From: Paenibacillus whitsoniae
Lineage (GTDB): Bacteria; Bacillota; Bacilli; Paenibacillales; NBRC-103111
Reading direction: 5' to 3'
NCBI RefSeq assembly: GCF_003955665.1
Contig: NZ_RXHU01000018.1
Span: 62,001 to 126,000 of the forward strand
DNA: 64,000 bases
The translations under genes were made by a program, and so were the position numbers. The notes under the pieces are model-generated. The model was not told the DNA's origin, searched no databases, and worked only from the letters and a program-made list of their open reading frames with translations. The stretch's first letter is position 1. The number at the start of each line of letters is the position of its first letter. Below, piece by piece: positions 43,492-51,287 of this stretch.

Positions 43492-44358
43492 TCAAATTTC
43501 TTCCAGTACTTTCGGCTGTTTCCCCGTGATACGCTGGAACGGCTCGCTTATGTGAAAGAGTTCACTAATAAGCTTATCCGACGCAAGCAGCTTTACTGCG
43601 GCATGGAATTGCTCCGTCTGCACGCGCAGCAGTTCAACAAGCTGTGAAGTAATTTGATGCTTGTTCAACAGCGTCCGAACCTTCGCTGGATCGAGCTGAT
43701 CCTGCTGCAATTGCTTGCGCTCGTCCTTGGCACCGTGCTGAAGAATATGCCAGAAGCCCCAGCTGCCTTTGAAATTGGCAATCGATTCCGAACGAAAAAT
43801 TTCTTCGAGCAGTTGCTCACATCTTGCATAGCTGCGCATAATTTGCGGCCAAGCATGTCCGTGCGCTTCGGTCAAAATTTCTGAAAAAGACAAAAACAGC
43901 TGAGATTTGATTTCCACCATATGGTGAAGGTAATCTTCTGCCGTCAATTTAAGCTGCTTCATTTTCGTATACACGTTCATCTTGACACGGTTTACTTCAC
44001 AGATGGCGCCGGAAAGCTGCTTAATCATTTCAATTTGACCCGCTCCCGCCAGCAGGTTGTAGAACCGCGAACTGAAATAATCCCCGGCCAGTACTTTCAG
44101 CTGCCGTGATCTCGCGGCTTTCTTCTCCTTGACGTCGTTGGTCACCGTGACCATGTCGTGTGTATCCAGACCTAATTGGACAAGAGATGCCGCTAAAGTA
44201 AAAAGCTCGCTGGATGCACGAAGTTTGCTGTATTCGTTCAAGAAGGCGTACAGCAGACGCGTACGCATTTCAGGAAACTCCGGCAAATCCGTGTGAATTT
44301 GAATCATGTCATATTCCGTGTACTGCTTGGCGATCTCTGGGATCCGATAAGAATTCAT
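43492..44358 (-). CDS. hepS: Heptaprenyl diphosphate synthase component I
   Basis: HepS is the small non-catalytic subunit required by HepT for C35 chain synthesis. The helical 288-residue protein shows the family pattern ELFTLAASLVQLGLDTHDMV and VLAGDYFSSRFYNLLA, which resembles a degenerate prenyl synthase lacking the DDxxD motifs. The ATG at 44358 has GGAGG 7 bases upstream; an upstream frame to 44385 is rejected. Confidence 0.9.
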   Translation of the reverse strand: MNSYRIPEIAKQYTEYDMIQIHTDLPEFPEMRTRLLYAFLNEYSKLRASSELFTLAASLVQLGLDTHDMVTVTNDVKEKKAARSRQLKVLAGDYFSSRFYNLLAGAGQIEMIKQLSGAICEVNRVKMNVYTKMKQLKLTAEDYLHHMVEIKSQLFLSFSEILTEAHGHAWPQIMRSYARCEQLLEEIFRSESIANFKGSWGFWHILQHGAKDERKQLQQDQLDPAKVRTLLNKHQITSQLVELLRVQTEQFHAAVKLLASDKLISELFHISEPFQRITGKQPKVLEEI

Positions 44359-44455
44359 GCAAAAGCCTCCGTAGCCGTATGCCAAATATCTTCGTCTATG
44401 CTCGATTACCTCAATTCAAATCATTATATCATAACACGGAAACGGAAGCACATAA

Positions 44456-44989
44456 TTATAGCGGATATTTTTGCTGCCATTTGGAGGTGTAGGTGATCCG
44501 GAACCGATTTTGCAGCTCCTGCTCGAGTTGAATGAGACTGAGGTCGCCGGCACGCTTCTCCATATCTTTTCCAAACTCGCGCTGAGCAACCATGGCAAGC
44601 ACAAGCTGAGAAGACGCCGCGTCGGAGCCGCCGGAATAATCCATCACGCGCACGAACACCTGATCGACGTTTTTCGTCTGATTCAGCATCGCCTGCGAGA
44701 GCGTATACAGATCGCGATAGACCGTGACGGTATCTGCGTTTTTTGGAAGGCTGAGGTCGAGAGAGAGCCGCGACATACTGAGTTCGACTCTGCGTATTCG
44801 CATCTGCAGCGGAACCTGCACGAGCATATCCGCCAAATTCTTATCCGTCAACTGGCCGCCGCGGTGGCTCGACCACGTATATGGGGAGCTGCTCTCCGTA
44901 TTTAGCTCCATGTTGGACAGCAAGGAAAGCCCCAGCGCCATCGCCGTGGAAATTCCGATCGTCAGAACAATACGCATGGTCCACTTCAT
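44456..44989 (-). CDS. Membrane-anchored protein of unknown function
   Basis: I do not recognise this 177-residue protein. An N-terminal signal or anchor (MKWTMRIVLTIGISTAMALGL) is followed by an extracytoplasmic domain with LTDKNLADMLVQVPLQMRI and a charged C-terminus ending KWQQKYPL. The ATG at 44989 has AAGGAGG 8 bases upstream. It lies between mtrB and hepS, where B. subtilis has no gene. No conserved catalytic motif is evident. Confidence 0.75.
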   Translation of the reverse strand: MKWTMRIVLTIGISTAMALGLSLLSNMELNTESSSPYTWSSHRGGQLTDKNLADMLVQVPLQMRIRRVELSMSRLSLDLSLPKNADTVTVYRDLYTLSQAMLNQTKNVDQVFVRVMDYSGGSDAASSQLVLAMVAQREFGKDMEKRAGDLSLIQLEQELQNRFRITYTSKWQQKYPL

Positions 44990-45053
44990 GTCCCTACCTC
45001 CTTGTTCTCGTTCGCAGGGTGCGCCCGCATACAAGCCCTATACACCATTGTAC

Positions 45054-45082
45054 AAAGAAAAAAAGCAGGCTATGCCTGCTTT
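45054..45082 (-). terminator. Terminator after mtrB
   Basis: Perfect 9-bp stem (AAAGCAGGC / GCCTGCTTT, 3-nt loop) followed by a run of T on the minus strand. Confidence 0.92.
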
Positions 45083-45102
45083 GTCCGCTTAACCTGCGAT
45101 TA

Positions 45103-45351
45103 TTATTCTTCCGTATCCACAATGCCGTATTTCGTCATAATGACAGCCTTGCCTCTAACCTTGACTGCGGAAGTATGCTCGGTGAACTGAGCGATCATCA
45201 CTTCTCCTTTATCCAACTTCTCGGTATGGTGAAACCGTGTATCCTGCCCGCGCGTCAGGCCGATGACATGCACGCCGTTGTCCTTGGCTTTGATCACGAA
45301 ATATTCGTTGCCGTTCGCATTCATTTGATTGGTTTTATTCGATTGTTCCAT
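45103..45351 (-). CDS. mtrB: Tryptophan RNA-binding attenuation protein (TRAP)
   Basis: TRAP forms an 11-subunit ring that, with bound tryptophan, wraps RNA carrying GAG/UAG repeats and causes trp leader termination. The 82-residue protein shows [43 protein letters not shown] and AVKVRGKAV; the Lys of EKLDK and the Lys and Arg of KVRG correspond to the RNA-contacting residues of B. subtilis TRAP. GGAGG lies 6 bases before the chosen ATG (45351). Its target site is visible upstream of trpE. Confidence 0.95.
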   Translation of the reverse strand: MEQSNKTNQMNANGNEYFVIKAKDNGVHVIGLTRGQDTRFHHTEKLDKGEVMIAQFTEHTSAVKVRGKAVIMTKYGIVDTEE

Positions 45352-45400
45352 AGCCATCCTCCGTTCTTCCCTCACACAACCGCTTATGCTAATGATGCCA

Positions 45401-45445
45401 AAAAAAGGCGCCCAAAGTCAACCCGATCTTGTGAAATGACGCCTT
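45401..45445 (-). terminator. Possible terminator after the PAP2 gene
   Basis: AAGGCG pairs with CGCCTT across a loop of about 28 nt, followed by seven T on the minus strand; it overlaps the PAP2 stop codon. Confidence 0.5.
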
Positions 45446-46370
45446 ACATCGAAGCTTTGGCCGATGAGCTAGGCTGTTTGGCTGCGTAAAACTGCTTGAA
45501 TTTGGCCGGCAACGCCCTGTTCGTGGCCACACGGATCAGCAAATCGGACAACTTAACAGTCCCGTAAGCAAAGAGCATGCCCGCGAATACATCGATAAGC
45601 CAGTGGATTTGCAGGTACAGCGTTGAAAAAATGATCGCCGCACAGTAAGTCACCATCATCGTCTTGAAAATGCGGTCCTTCTCCCGCAGGGCGAGCAGCA
45701 GCATCGCAAAAGAAATCGACGTATGCATGCTTGGAAAACAATTCATCACCGCGACCAACAGCGAATTCTCATCCGCAAACACCCGGTGCAGCAGATCAGG
45801 CTGCTTGTTCACATACCAAACCTCGTGCAGCAGAATCAAGTTGTAGAACGGTAAAATGAGCGGAAATTGCAGCATATGGCCTGAAAGTGCATACGACAGC
45901 ATTTTTTTGATGCTGCGCGTCCAGAAGCTTCGGACGATACAAATCCAGAGCGAGAGTACGAAACCGTAGTTATAAATCCAAACCATCGCGCGATCCAGAA
46001 ACGGATTGGCGATCCATCTGGCCCAACCGCCGGTATTCAGCGGAATCGCGTTCATGTACGCATCCCAATGCCATGGGTGACGGTTATTTTCAAACATCCA
46101 GTTCGCTATTTTCCACCAGAAGCCGTTGCCTGTGCCGTAGAAGTAATAAAAGACGCCGAGCAGCGGAATGCCAAACAGAAAAAAACGCTTCCAATCCACA
46201 TCAATTTGATCCCTCCGAACGCCAAGCAAGCAGATCATCAACAGCAACCAGCATTCGGTGCTCCAGTTGCCGACCGTTCCGATCCGCCAAATTAGAAAAA
46301 TCGAAGCGATCGTGCCATACATCGTCCAGTCTAATGATTTTACATAGTCTAGTCGCTTTCCACTAATCAA
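45444..46370 (-). CDS. PAP2-family membrane phosphatase (inositolphosphotransferase Aur1/Ipt1-like)
   Basis: The protein has about six membrane segments and two of the PAP2 motifs: CFPSMHTSISFAMLL (near residue 205) and LQIHWLIDVFAGMLFAYG (near residue 255), with the catalytic His residues. The first PAP2 motif (KxxxxxxRP) is not obvious, as in the PAP2_3 subgroup. It probably acts on lipid phosphates at the membrane. The TTG at 46370 follows GGGGGA and is chosen because the longer frame to 46490 would run through the tRNA-Pro gene. Product about 308 residues. Confidence 0.83.
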   Translation of the reverse strand: MISGKRLDYVKSLDWTMYGTIASIFLIWRIGTVGNWSTECWLLLMICLLGVRRDQIDVDWKRFFLFGIPLLGVFYYFYGTGNGFWWKIANWMFENNRHPWHWDAYMNAIPLNTGGWARWIANPFLDRAMVWIYNYGFVLSLWICIVRSFWTRSIKKMLSYALSGHMLQFPLILPFYNLILLHEVWYVNKQPDLLHRVFADENSLLVAVMNCFPSMHTSISFAMLLLALREKDRIFKTMMVTYCAAIIFSTLYLQIHWLIDVFAGMLFAYGTVKLSDLLIRVATNRALPAKFKQFYAAKQPSSSAKASM

Positions 46371-46453
46371 TGTTCTTCCCCCATATCTTTCTCTTTGATG
46401 TTCGCTTCTTGAACCAAAGAAAAAGACATCGCCCATACGATGTCTTCTTCTAA

Positions 46454-46527
46454 TCGGAGTAACACGATTCGAACGTGCGACCTCACCCACCCCAAGGGTG
46501 CGCGCTACCAGGCTGCGCCATACCCCG
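46454..46527 (-). tRNA. tRNA-Pro (anticodon GGG)
   Basis: The minus strand folds into a full cloverleaf. Acceptor CGGGGTA/TACTCCG (one G-U), D-stem GCGC/GCGC, anticodon stem CACCC/GGGTG with loop TTGGGGT (anticodon GGG), T-stem GCACG/CGTGT with loop TTCGAAT, discriminator A. No CCA is encoded, so Cca (10016-11317) must add it. It reads proline codons CCC and CCU. Confidence 0.95.
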
Positions 46528-46546
46528 TCAGATGCAATCTGTTGTA

Positions 46547-46575
46547 ATTATAAAATCAGTTCATGAAATTGTAAA
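46547..46575 (-). promoter_or_regulatory. Promoter of tRNA-Pro
   Basis: Minus-strand TTTACA (46570-46575) and TATAAT (46547-46552) are 17 bp apart, with the tRNA 5' end 20 bp downstream of the -10. This is a strong sigma-A consensus. Confidence 0.8.
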
Positions 46576-46594
46576 GAAATTTCCACCAAAGCTC

Positions 46595-46631
46595 AAAAAA
46601 GCCGCAACCGCTCGAAAGCGATTACGGCTTT
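46595..46631 (-). terminator. Terminator after hbs
   Basis: AAAGCCGTAATCGCT pairs (with mismatches) with AGCGGTTGCGGCTTT around TTCG, followed by six T on the minus strand. Confidence 0.88.
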
Positions 46632-46669
46632 ATGCTTATGTAACAGAAATATCGCGAAGTACCCGCTAC

Positions 46670-46942
46670 TTATTGGATACCGTCTTTCAGTGCTTTACCT
46701 GGTTTAAACGCAGGGATTTTGCTAGCCGGGATTTCGATTTCATCACCAGTCTGTGGGTTACGTCCTTTACGAGCGGAACGTTCACGAACTTCGAAGTTTC
46801 CGAATCCAACCAGTTGTACTTTGTCCCCGCTTTGCAGTGCTTCGGAAATTGCGTCGAAAACAGCATCAACCGCTTTCGTTGCATCTTTCTTGGAAAGCTC
46901 AGAGGTTTCAGCAACCTTATTAATCAATTCAGATTTATTCAT
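46670..46942 (-). CDS. hbs: DNA-binding protein HU
   Basis: HU compacts DNA and bends it non-specifically. The 90-residue protein starts [21 protein letters not shown] and has the signature [21 protein letters not shown] and the DNA-intercalating proline region [17 protein letters not shown]. The ATG at 46942 follows GGAGG at 8 bases. It lies downstream of spoIVA as in B. subtilis; mtrA (folE), which follows it there, is absent. Confidence 0.97.
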   Translation of the reverse strand: MNKSELINKVAETSELSKKDATKAVDAVFDAISEALQSGDKVQLVGFGNFEVRERSARKGRNPQTGDEIEIPASKIPAFKPGKALKDGIQ

Positions 46943-47009
46943 GCCATTCACCTCCCCCTAAGATAAATCTCGCTTCCTGTTACTTCCTGTTTTCACCGTT
47001 TCTTCGGAA

Positions 47010-47015
47010 ATTATA
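47010..47015 (-). promoter_or_regulatory. Possible hbs promoter -10
   Basis: A perfect TATAAT lies about 70 bp before hbs on the minus strand; the -35 region (AACGTT at 17 bp) is poor. The gap 46952-47155 otherwise holds AT-rich sequence with no gene. Confidence 0.35.
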
Positions 47016-47155
47016 CATCAACCTCAGAAAAAACGTTGATTTTGCTAGTAAAATAACTTCTTGAAAGCAGACGAATAAATTCATAGTAATATACTTAGTA
47101 GTCAATTTCAAGTATCAAATTCCATAATCTGTGTGCAAATCTGCTATTTTACGAC

Positions 47156-47180
47156 AAAAAACACTCTTTCGAGTGTTTTT
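47156..47180. terminator. Terminator after spoIVA
   Basis: Perfect stem AAACACTC/GAGTGTTT with a 4-nt loop; T runs are present on both strands, so it could work in either direction. It lies 14 bp after the spoIVA stop. Confidence 0.9.
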
Positions 47181-47193
47181 AATCGATCTAGGG

Positions 47194-48672
47194 TTAAAGA
47201 ATAATCGCGATAAGTCCGCCGGAACCTTCGTTGATGATGCGTCCGAGTGTTTCCTGCAGCTTGTATCTGGCATTGTCCGGCATTTGGGCCAGCTTCCCTT
47301 GAATGCCCTCGCGCACGATGGAGTGCAAGGATCTGCCGAAGATATCCGACTCCCAGATTTTCAGCGGGTTGTCTTCAAAGTCCTGCATCAAGTAGCGCAC
47401 AAGCTCTTCACTTTGCTTCTCGGTGCCGATGATTGGCGAGAACTCCGACTCGACATCGACGCGGATCATATGAATGGAAGGTGCCGTCGCCCGCAGTCTC
47501 ACGCCGAATCTAGAGCCTTGACGGATAAGCTCCGGCTCATCCAGCGCCATTTCCGCAAGCGTAGGCGGCGCGATGCCGTAGCCTGTCGTCTTGACCATTT
47601 CAAGCGCCTCGGCGAACTGATCATACTCCCGCTTCGCGTGCGTAAAGTCCTGCATCAACTGGAGGAGATGATCCTTGCCGCGAATCTCGACGCCGACAAC
47701 CTCCATCAGAATGCGGTCGTACAGTTCATCCGGCGCAAAGAGGTCAATTTCGGCAACCCCTTGCCCCATGTTGAGCCCGGCAAGTGCCGCTTTATCGATG
47801 AATTCGTAGTCGGCGAACTGGCTGACCACACGGTCCACGTCGCGCAGACGACGAATATCTTGAACCGTATCCCGCACGGAAGCTTCGAATTGCGAGCGCA
47901 GCCAGTGCTTCTCTTCCAGCACCATGACCCAGCTCGGCAGATTCACATTCACTTCGTGCACAGGGAACTCGTAGAGCACCTCACGAAGCACAGAAACCAT
48001 TTCCTCTTCCCCTGCGCTCGCGACACTCATCGTCACCACAGGCACGTCGTAACGGCTTTGCAGCTCGCTGCGAAGTTCCAGCGCCGGCTCACTGTTTGGC
48101 TTTTGCGAGTTGATTATCACAATGAACGGTTTACCGACTTCTTTCAGTTCATTAATGACGCGTTCTTCCGCAAGCACGTAGGAAGAGCGCGGAATATCCG
48201 AAATCGTGCCGTCTGTCGTAACGACGACGCCTAATGTTGAATGCTCTTGAATGACTTTGCGCGTACCGATTTCCGCCGCCTCTTGAAACGGAATCGGCTC
48301 ATCGAACCATGGCGTATTAATCATGCGAGGTCCGTTCTCGTCTTCATAGCCTTTGGCGCCATCGACTGCATAACCGACACAATCCACAAGGCGAACGTTT
48401 ACGTTCAGCCCCTCCGCCACAGAGATTTGCACCGCCGTATTCGGAACGAATTTCGGCTCCGTGGTCATGATCGTGCGGCCAGCAGCGCTCTGCGGGAGTT
48501 CATCGGTAGCCCGGATCCTATCCGCTTCGCTTTGAATGTTAGGAAGCACTACAGATTCCACAAAACGTTTGATAAAGGTTGATTTGCCTGTGCGGACTGC
48601 GCCGACAACCCCCAGGTAAATATCCCCTCCTGTGCGTTCTGCAATGTCCTTAAAGATATCCACTTTCTCCAA
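47194..48672 (-). CDS. spoIVA: Stage IV sporulation protein A (spore coat ATPase)
   Basis: SpoIVA hydrolyses ATP to polymerise on the forespore surface as the base layer of the coat. The N-terminal P-loop is GVVGAVRTGKSTF (Walker A) in the start MEKVDIFKDIAERTGG, with DCVGY as Walker B-like and TTDGT. The conserved C-terminus ends INEGSGGLIAIIL. The TTG at 48672 follows GGAGGG at 6 bases and gives 492 residues, the B. subtilis length; the frame to 48723 is rejected. Confidence 0.98.
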   Translation of the reverse strand: MEKVDIFKDIAERTGGDIYLGVVGAVRTGKSTFIKRFVESVVLPNIQSEADRIRATDELPQSAAGRTIMTTEPKFVPNTAVQISVAEGLNVNVRLVDCVGYAVDGAKGYEDENGPRMINTPWFDEPIPFQEAAEIGTRKVIQEHSTLGVVVTTDGTISDIPRSSYVLAEERVINELKEVGKPFIVIINSQKPNSEPALELRSELQSRYDVPVVTMSVASAGEEEMVSVLREVLYEFPVHEVNVNLPSWVMVLEEKHWLRSQFEASVRDTVQDIRRLRDVDRVVSQFADYEFIDKAALAGLNMGQGVAEIDLFAPDELYDRILMEVVGVEIRGKDHLLQLMQDFTHAKREYDQFAEALEMVKTTGYGIAPPTLAEMALDEPELIRQGSRFGVRLRATAPSIHMIRVDVESEFSPIIGTEKQSEELVRYLMQDFEDNPLKIWESDIFGRSLHSIVREGIQGKLAQMPDNARYKLQETLGRIINEGSGGLIAIIL

Positions 48673-48757
48673 GAGAATCCCTCCTACAGTTTGGTCGTCA
48701 ACTGACGCTAGAGACGGTAACAATTGACTACTCGTACATTCATTTGGACTAGTAAGA

Positions 48758-48786
48758 AATATATGTACTTTCGATAGAAATATGAT
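48758..48786 (-). promoter_or_regulatory. Candidate sigma-E promoter of spoIVA
   Basis: Minus-strand TCATATTT (-35-like) and CATATATT (-10-like) are spaced about 13 bp, matching the sigma-E pattern (ATATT, then CATACAAT). It lies 86 bp before spoIVA, a mother-cell gene known to be sigma-E dependent. The rest of 48673-48916 holds no gene. Confidence 0.5.
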
Positions 48787-48916
48787 AGATGCGAACCAAC
48801 TTTTTTTTCGCTCATATTTTTATGAAGCACACACGCAGGCAGACGTTCACCTGAACCAAAAACTCACCACATTGAATGAATATATGATTGTCGCAGAACC
48901 GTTATTCTCCCCGCAA

Positions 48917-48955
48917 GAAAAAAACCTTCCTGCTCCAGAAGGAGCATAGAAGGTT
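48917..48955 (-). terminator. Terminator after yphF
   Basis: AACCTTC...GCTCC pairs with GGAGC...GAAGGTT (one internal bulge), followed by seven T on the minus strand. Confidence 0.88.
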
Positions 48956-48967
48956 CTCTATCTTCAT

Positions 48968-49717
48968 TTAAGGCTGCGCCATCGGCATCGGCTGGTTGTT
49001 CTTCCAGACGTACGCCGTGCTGCGAATCGGCACAAAATAGGATTGTTCTACCAAAATATGGCGCAAATCTTCATCGGGCTTCAATGTATTCGCCAAGCTG
49101 CCGCTTTGCACTGCCTGGTTAATATCCATGGCATAGTCGATGGACACCTCGCCCGTCTGTTTATTGACGATATACGAGATAAGGTTTTTCCGATTGTAGA
49201 CAGACTTGATCTCTTTCGCCTTCAGACCGAGCTTCGTCACATCTACGTAATTGAACAACTCGTTGATCGCAACGCCCTCGGGTTGATTGCCGCCGTGCTT
49301 CACGATGTAATCGTTCATCTTCTGCTGCACGTCGTCGACGCTTTGGTAGGCCGATAGATCCATAAGCTTCACTGTCGGCTTCGTCTCGGGATCCACCAGC
49401 ACATACATGAAAATACCGCCGCTCTCAAAGCTATTGGCCGGCACCGTGCTTAGTAGATTTGATTTTTGCAGCTTGCCGAAATCAATGACATATTTTTCAT
49501 ATAAAGGCGTATTCATCTCGCTGTTTTTGATCGGAAGCACGCCGGTTTTGCTATGATACGTATCGATCGCCTGCTGAACCACCGTTATAAATTCACCGGG
49601 ATTGATCTGGTTCTCTTTGCGAAGCTCCTGCGGGTACATACACCCGCTTATCGCGAGCATGACCAGCAAAGTCAGAACGAGCCCAGGCCATTTTCTGCTT
49701 AATCTCCTTTTCAACAT
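48968..49717 (-). CDS. yphF: YphF-like lipoprotein
   Basis: The 249-residue protein has a lipoprotein signal peptide with lipobox LAISGC (Cys near residue 26) and a soluble exported domain (FITVVQQAIDTYHSKTG, VDPETKPTVKLMDLS). Its place directly upstream of spoIVA matches B. subtilis yphF; the sequence resembles the DUF3939-type lipoproteins. Function is unknown. It may contribute to sporulation given the neighbourhood, but this is only inference. Confidence 0.78.
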   Translation of the reverse strand: MLKRRLSRKWPGLVLTLLVMLAISGCMYPQELRKENQINPGEFITVVQQAIDTYHSKTGVLPIKNSEMNTPLYEKYVIDFGKLQKSNLLSTVPANSFESGGIFMYVLVDPETKPTVKLMDLSAYQSVDDVQQKMNDYIVKHGGNQPEGVAINELFNYVDVTKLGLKAKEIKSVYNRKNLISYIVNKQTGEVSIDYAMDINQAVQSGSLANTLKPDEDLRHILVEQSYFVPIRSTAYVWKNNQPMPMAQP

Positions 49718-49740
49718 GCGTCCATCCTTACTTTTTCTTG

Positions 49741-50088
49741 TTAAAATAGGTCGTCATCCATCGCTTGCCGCGCAAGCTGCGCACGTATGGCCGCTTTCAG
49801 CGGGTCTTCCGGTACGATGGCCTGTACGGGACCGATCACGCGCGCCTGGCACGCCAGACGCGTTCCGTCGTCCGCCAGCGTGCCGAGCTTCAGCCGCTCG
49901 TTCACATTCATCGGTGCGAGGCCGCTTTGATCGTGCACCTGAACCTTGCACATCAAGCAAGCGGCCTTGCCGTCGCAGCGCGTCCGAATATTTACGCGAG
50001 CTCTGCGCCCCGCATCCAACAGCGTCGTTCCAGCTCTCACGCTGATACGCTTGTCGTCGGGTAAGAAGTGCACCTCTGTCTCTTTCAT
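49741..50088 (-). CDS. 2Fe-2S ferredoxin (adrenodoxin-like cysteine spacing)
   Basis: The 115-residue protein has a 2Fe-2S ferredoxin fold with cluster cysteines C38, C44 and C47 (C-x5-C-x2-C) and C80 (RLACQA). It is a soluble electron carrier; its partners are not visible. It lies 30 bp downstream of a nucleotidyltransferase gene, which follows a second small ferredoxin with C-x4-C-x2-C spacing. Confidence 0.87.
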   Translation of the reverse strand: MKETEVHFLPDDKRISVRAGTTLLDAGRRARVNIRTRCDGKAACLMCKVQVHDQSGLAPMNVNERLKLGTLADDGTRLACQARVIGPVQAIVPEDPLKAAIRAQLARQAMDDDLF

Positions 50089-50118
50089 TCGTTCACCTTC
50101 TCCGCAAAGTGCCGATGG

Positions 50119-50706
50119 CTACACCTTCGCCCCCAACACTCGCTCCAAATGTTCCATAAATTCGTGGCTCCACGCATTCCTTTGCAGCAGCGCGTCCAAC
50201 GCAGGCCGATGTTTCTCCGGTTCTGCCATCATCGACTTCGCGATAGGCTCATAGCGGTCCGGACGTTCGCGCAGCACATTAAAGAGCAGCTCATGTGCGA
50301 GAGGCATAAGGCCGATCTCTACGCCGCTGAGCTGGATTCGCCGCGCGAGATGCCCGGCCAAGTACGAAACTTCCACCTGATAGCGCGAAGACAGCGCCTT
50401 CACTTGAAAATCGCCGACCACTTCAACAGCCGTGCCTTCAATCGCATAATGGCTTAGCTTGGAGGCGTAGATCGGCGACTCGTTGAAGCAAGGCGTATCC
50501 GTTGCAAACGCCTTTAAACGCTCGTGCACCGGCATAACGGCTGCCTCATCGATATAAATGTCCAAGTCTCTTGGACGTCTGCCGATATCCACATGCTGCA
50601 TCAGCAGCCCGCAGCTTCCCCCGATTAACCATGGCAGGCCATGATCGCGCTGCAGCCTTGTACAAATGACCGAGATCGCAGGGAGAATAGGCTCCAGCAA
50701 ATCCAC
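50119..50706 (-). CDS. Nucleotidyltransferase-fold protein
   Basis: The 195-residue protein has the polymerase-beta-type nucleotidyltransferase signature: LIGGSCGLL (GGS) followed by RRPRDLDIYI (DxD) and a later acidic residue in VEVVGD. It resembles small stand-alone nucleotidyltransferases of unknown substrate. The GTG at 50706 has AAAGGTG 8 bases upstream; a TTG at 50724 is the alternative. It lies between two small ferredoxin genes. Its substrate cannot be told. Confidence 0.75.
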   Translation of the reverse strand: MDLLEPILPAISVICTRLQRDHGLPWLIGGSCGLLMQHVDIGRRPRDLDIYIDEAAVMPVHERLKAFATDTPCFNESPIYASKLSHYAIEGTAVEVVGDFQVKALSSRYQVEVSYLAGHLARRIQLSGVEIGLMPLAHELLFNVLRERPDRYEPIAKSMMAEPEKHRPALDALLQRNAWSHEFMEHLERVLGAKV

Positions 50707-50733
50707 AATGCCCACACCTTTCAAACTATCTTT

Positions 50734-51027
50734 TTAAAAATAAGGTTTATGGGTCACGGAAATGTTCCCCTCTTGTCTCACAACGCATTGGCACGCCAAT
50801 CGAAAGCCCTGTTCAAGCTCTTCGGGCTCCAGCCGATCCTCCTCTGCTTCCGTCGGCAACGCCAGCAGCTCACGGCCTTCCGCCACATAGCAGCGGCAGC
50901 GCGCACAGGTTCCTCGCGTACAGGAGAAGCCCCATTCCACATTTTCCTTCAGCGCATGGTCAAGCAGGGTCAGGCCCGTATCAACCGCAACTTCCTTCTG
51001 ACCTTTGCGCGTCTTCAATACCAACAT
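50734..51027 (-). CDS. 2Fe-2S ferredoxin (plant-type cysteine spacing)
   Basis: This 97-residue ferredoxin has cluster cysteines C36, C41, C44 (SCTRGTCARC) and C79 (RLACQC), the C-x4-C-x2-C pattern, plus an extra C46 and C81 next to cluster ligands. The ATG at 51027 follows GGGAGGG at 9 bases; the long frame to 51204 is antisense-like extension into yphE and is rejected. It starts a three-gene group with the nucleotidyltransferase and the second ferredoxin. Confidence 0.87.
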   Translation of the reverse strand: MLVLKTRKGQKEVAVDTGLTLLDHALKENVEWGFSCTRGTCARCRCYVAEGRELLALPTEAEEDRLEPEELEQGFRLACQCVVRQEGNISVTHKPYF

Positions 51028-51044
51028 TTCGCTTATCCCTCCCG

Positions 51045-51224
51045 CTAGAACATCGACAGCAGCATTAGGATTATAATCGGAACGAACAGAATAAAGGCGA
51101 TAAAAGATAAAATCCCGCGCCATACGCCGGTTGTTCTCGTTCTTGCGTAAGTAATGAGCACGCAGGCGACCACCATGAGTCCCATGGCCACTAACGAGGC
51201 CCACATTTTGTCCATACTTGACAT
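51045..51224 (-). CDS. yphE: Small membrane protein of the DUF2768/YphE family
   Basis: This 59-residue protein has two membrane segments (WASLVAMGLMVVACVLITY and ILSFIAFILFVPIIILML) joined by a basic loop (ARTRTTGVWRG). It sits between gpsA and yphF/spoIVA as yphE does in B. subtilis. AAGGAG lies 8 bases before the ATG. Function is unknown. Confidence 0.82.
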   Translation of the reverse strand: MSSMDKMWASLVAMGLMVVACVLITYARTRTTGVWRGILSFIAFILFVPIIILMLLSMF

Positions 51225-51269
51225 CGTCTTAACTCCTTATGTAACCATTGTAAAAATAGATCACCTGTA

Positions 51270-51275
51270 AGTATA
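51270..51275 (-). promoter_or_regulatory. Possible yphE promoter, extended -10
   Basis: Minus-strand TGCTATACT is an extended -10 that would start transcription about 40 bp before yphE. The -35 position falls in the terminator of spoVIF and is poor. Confidence 0.35.
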
Positions 51276-51287
51276 GCACACAACAAG

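Noticed and set aside
46371..46490. N-terminal extension of the PAP2 gene by 40 codons
   Set aside because: It would overlap the tRNA-Pro gene; the Arg-rich residues are tRNA-derived.
47131..48234. Plus-strand open frame of 367 codons opposite spoIVA
   Set aside because: Shadow of spoIVA; Arg/His-rich translation, no start signal, and it crosses the spoIVA terminator.
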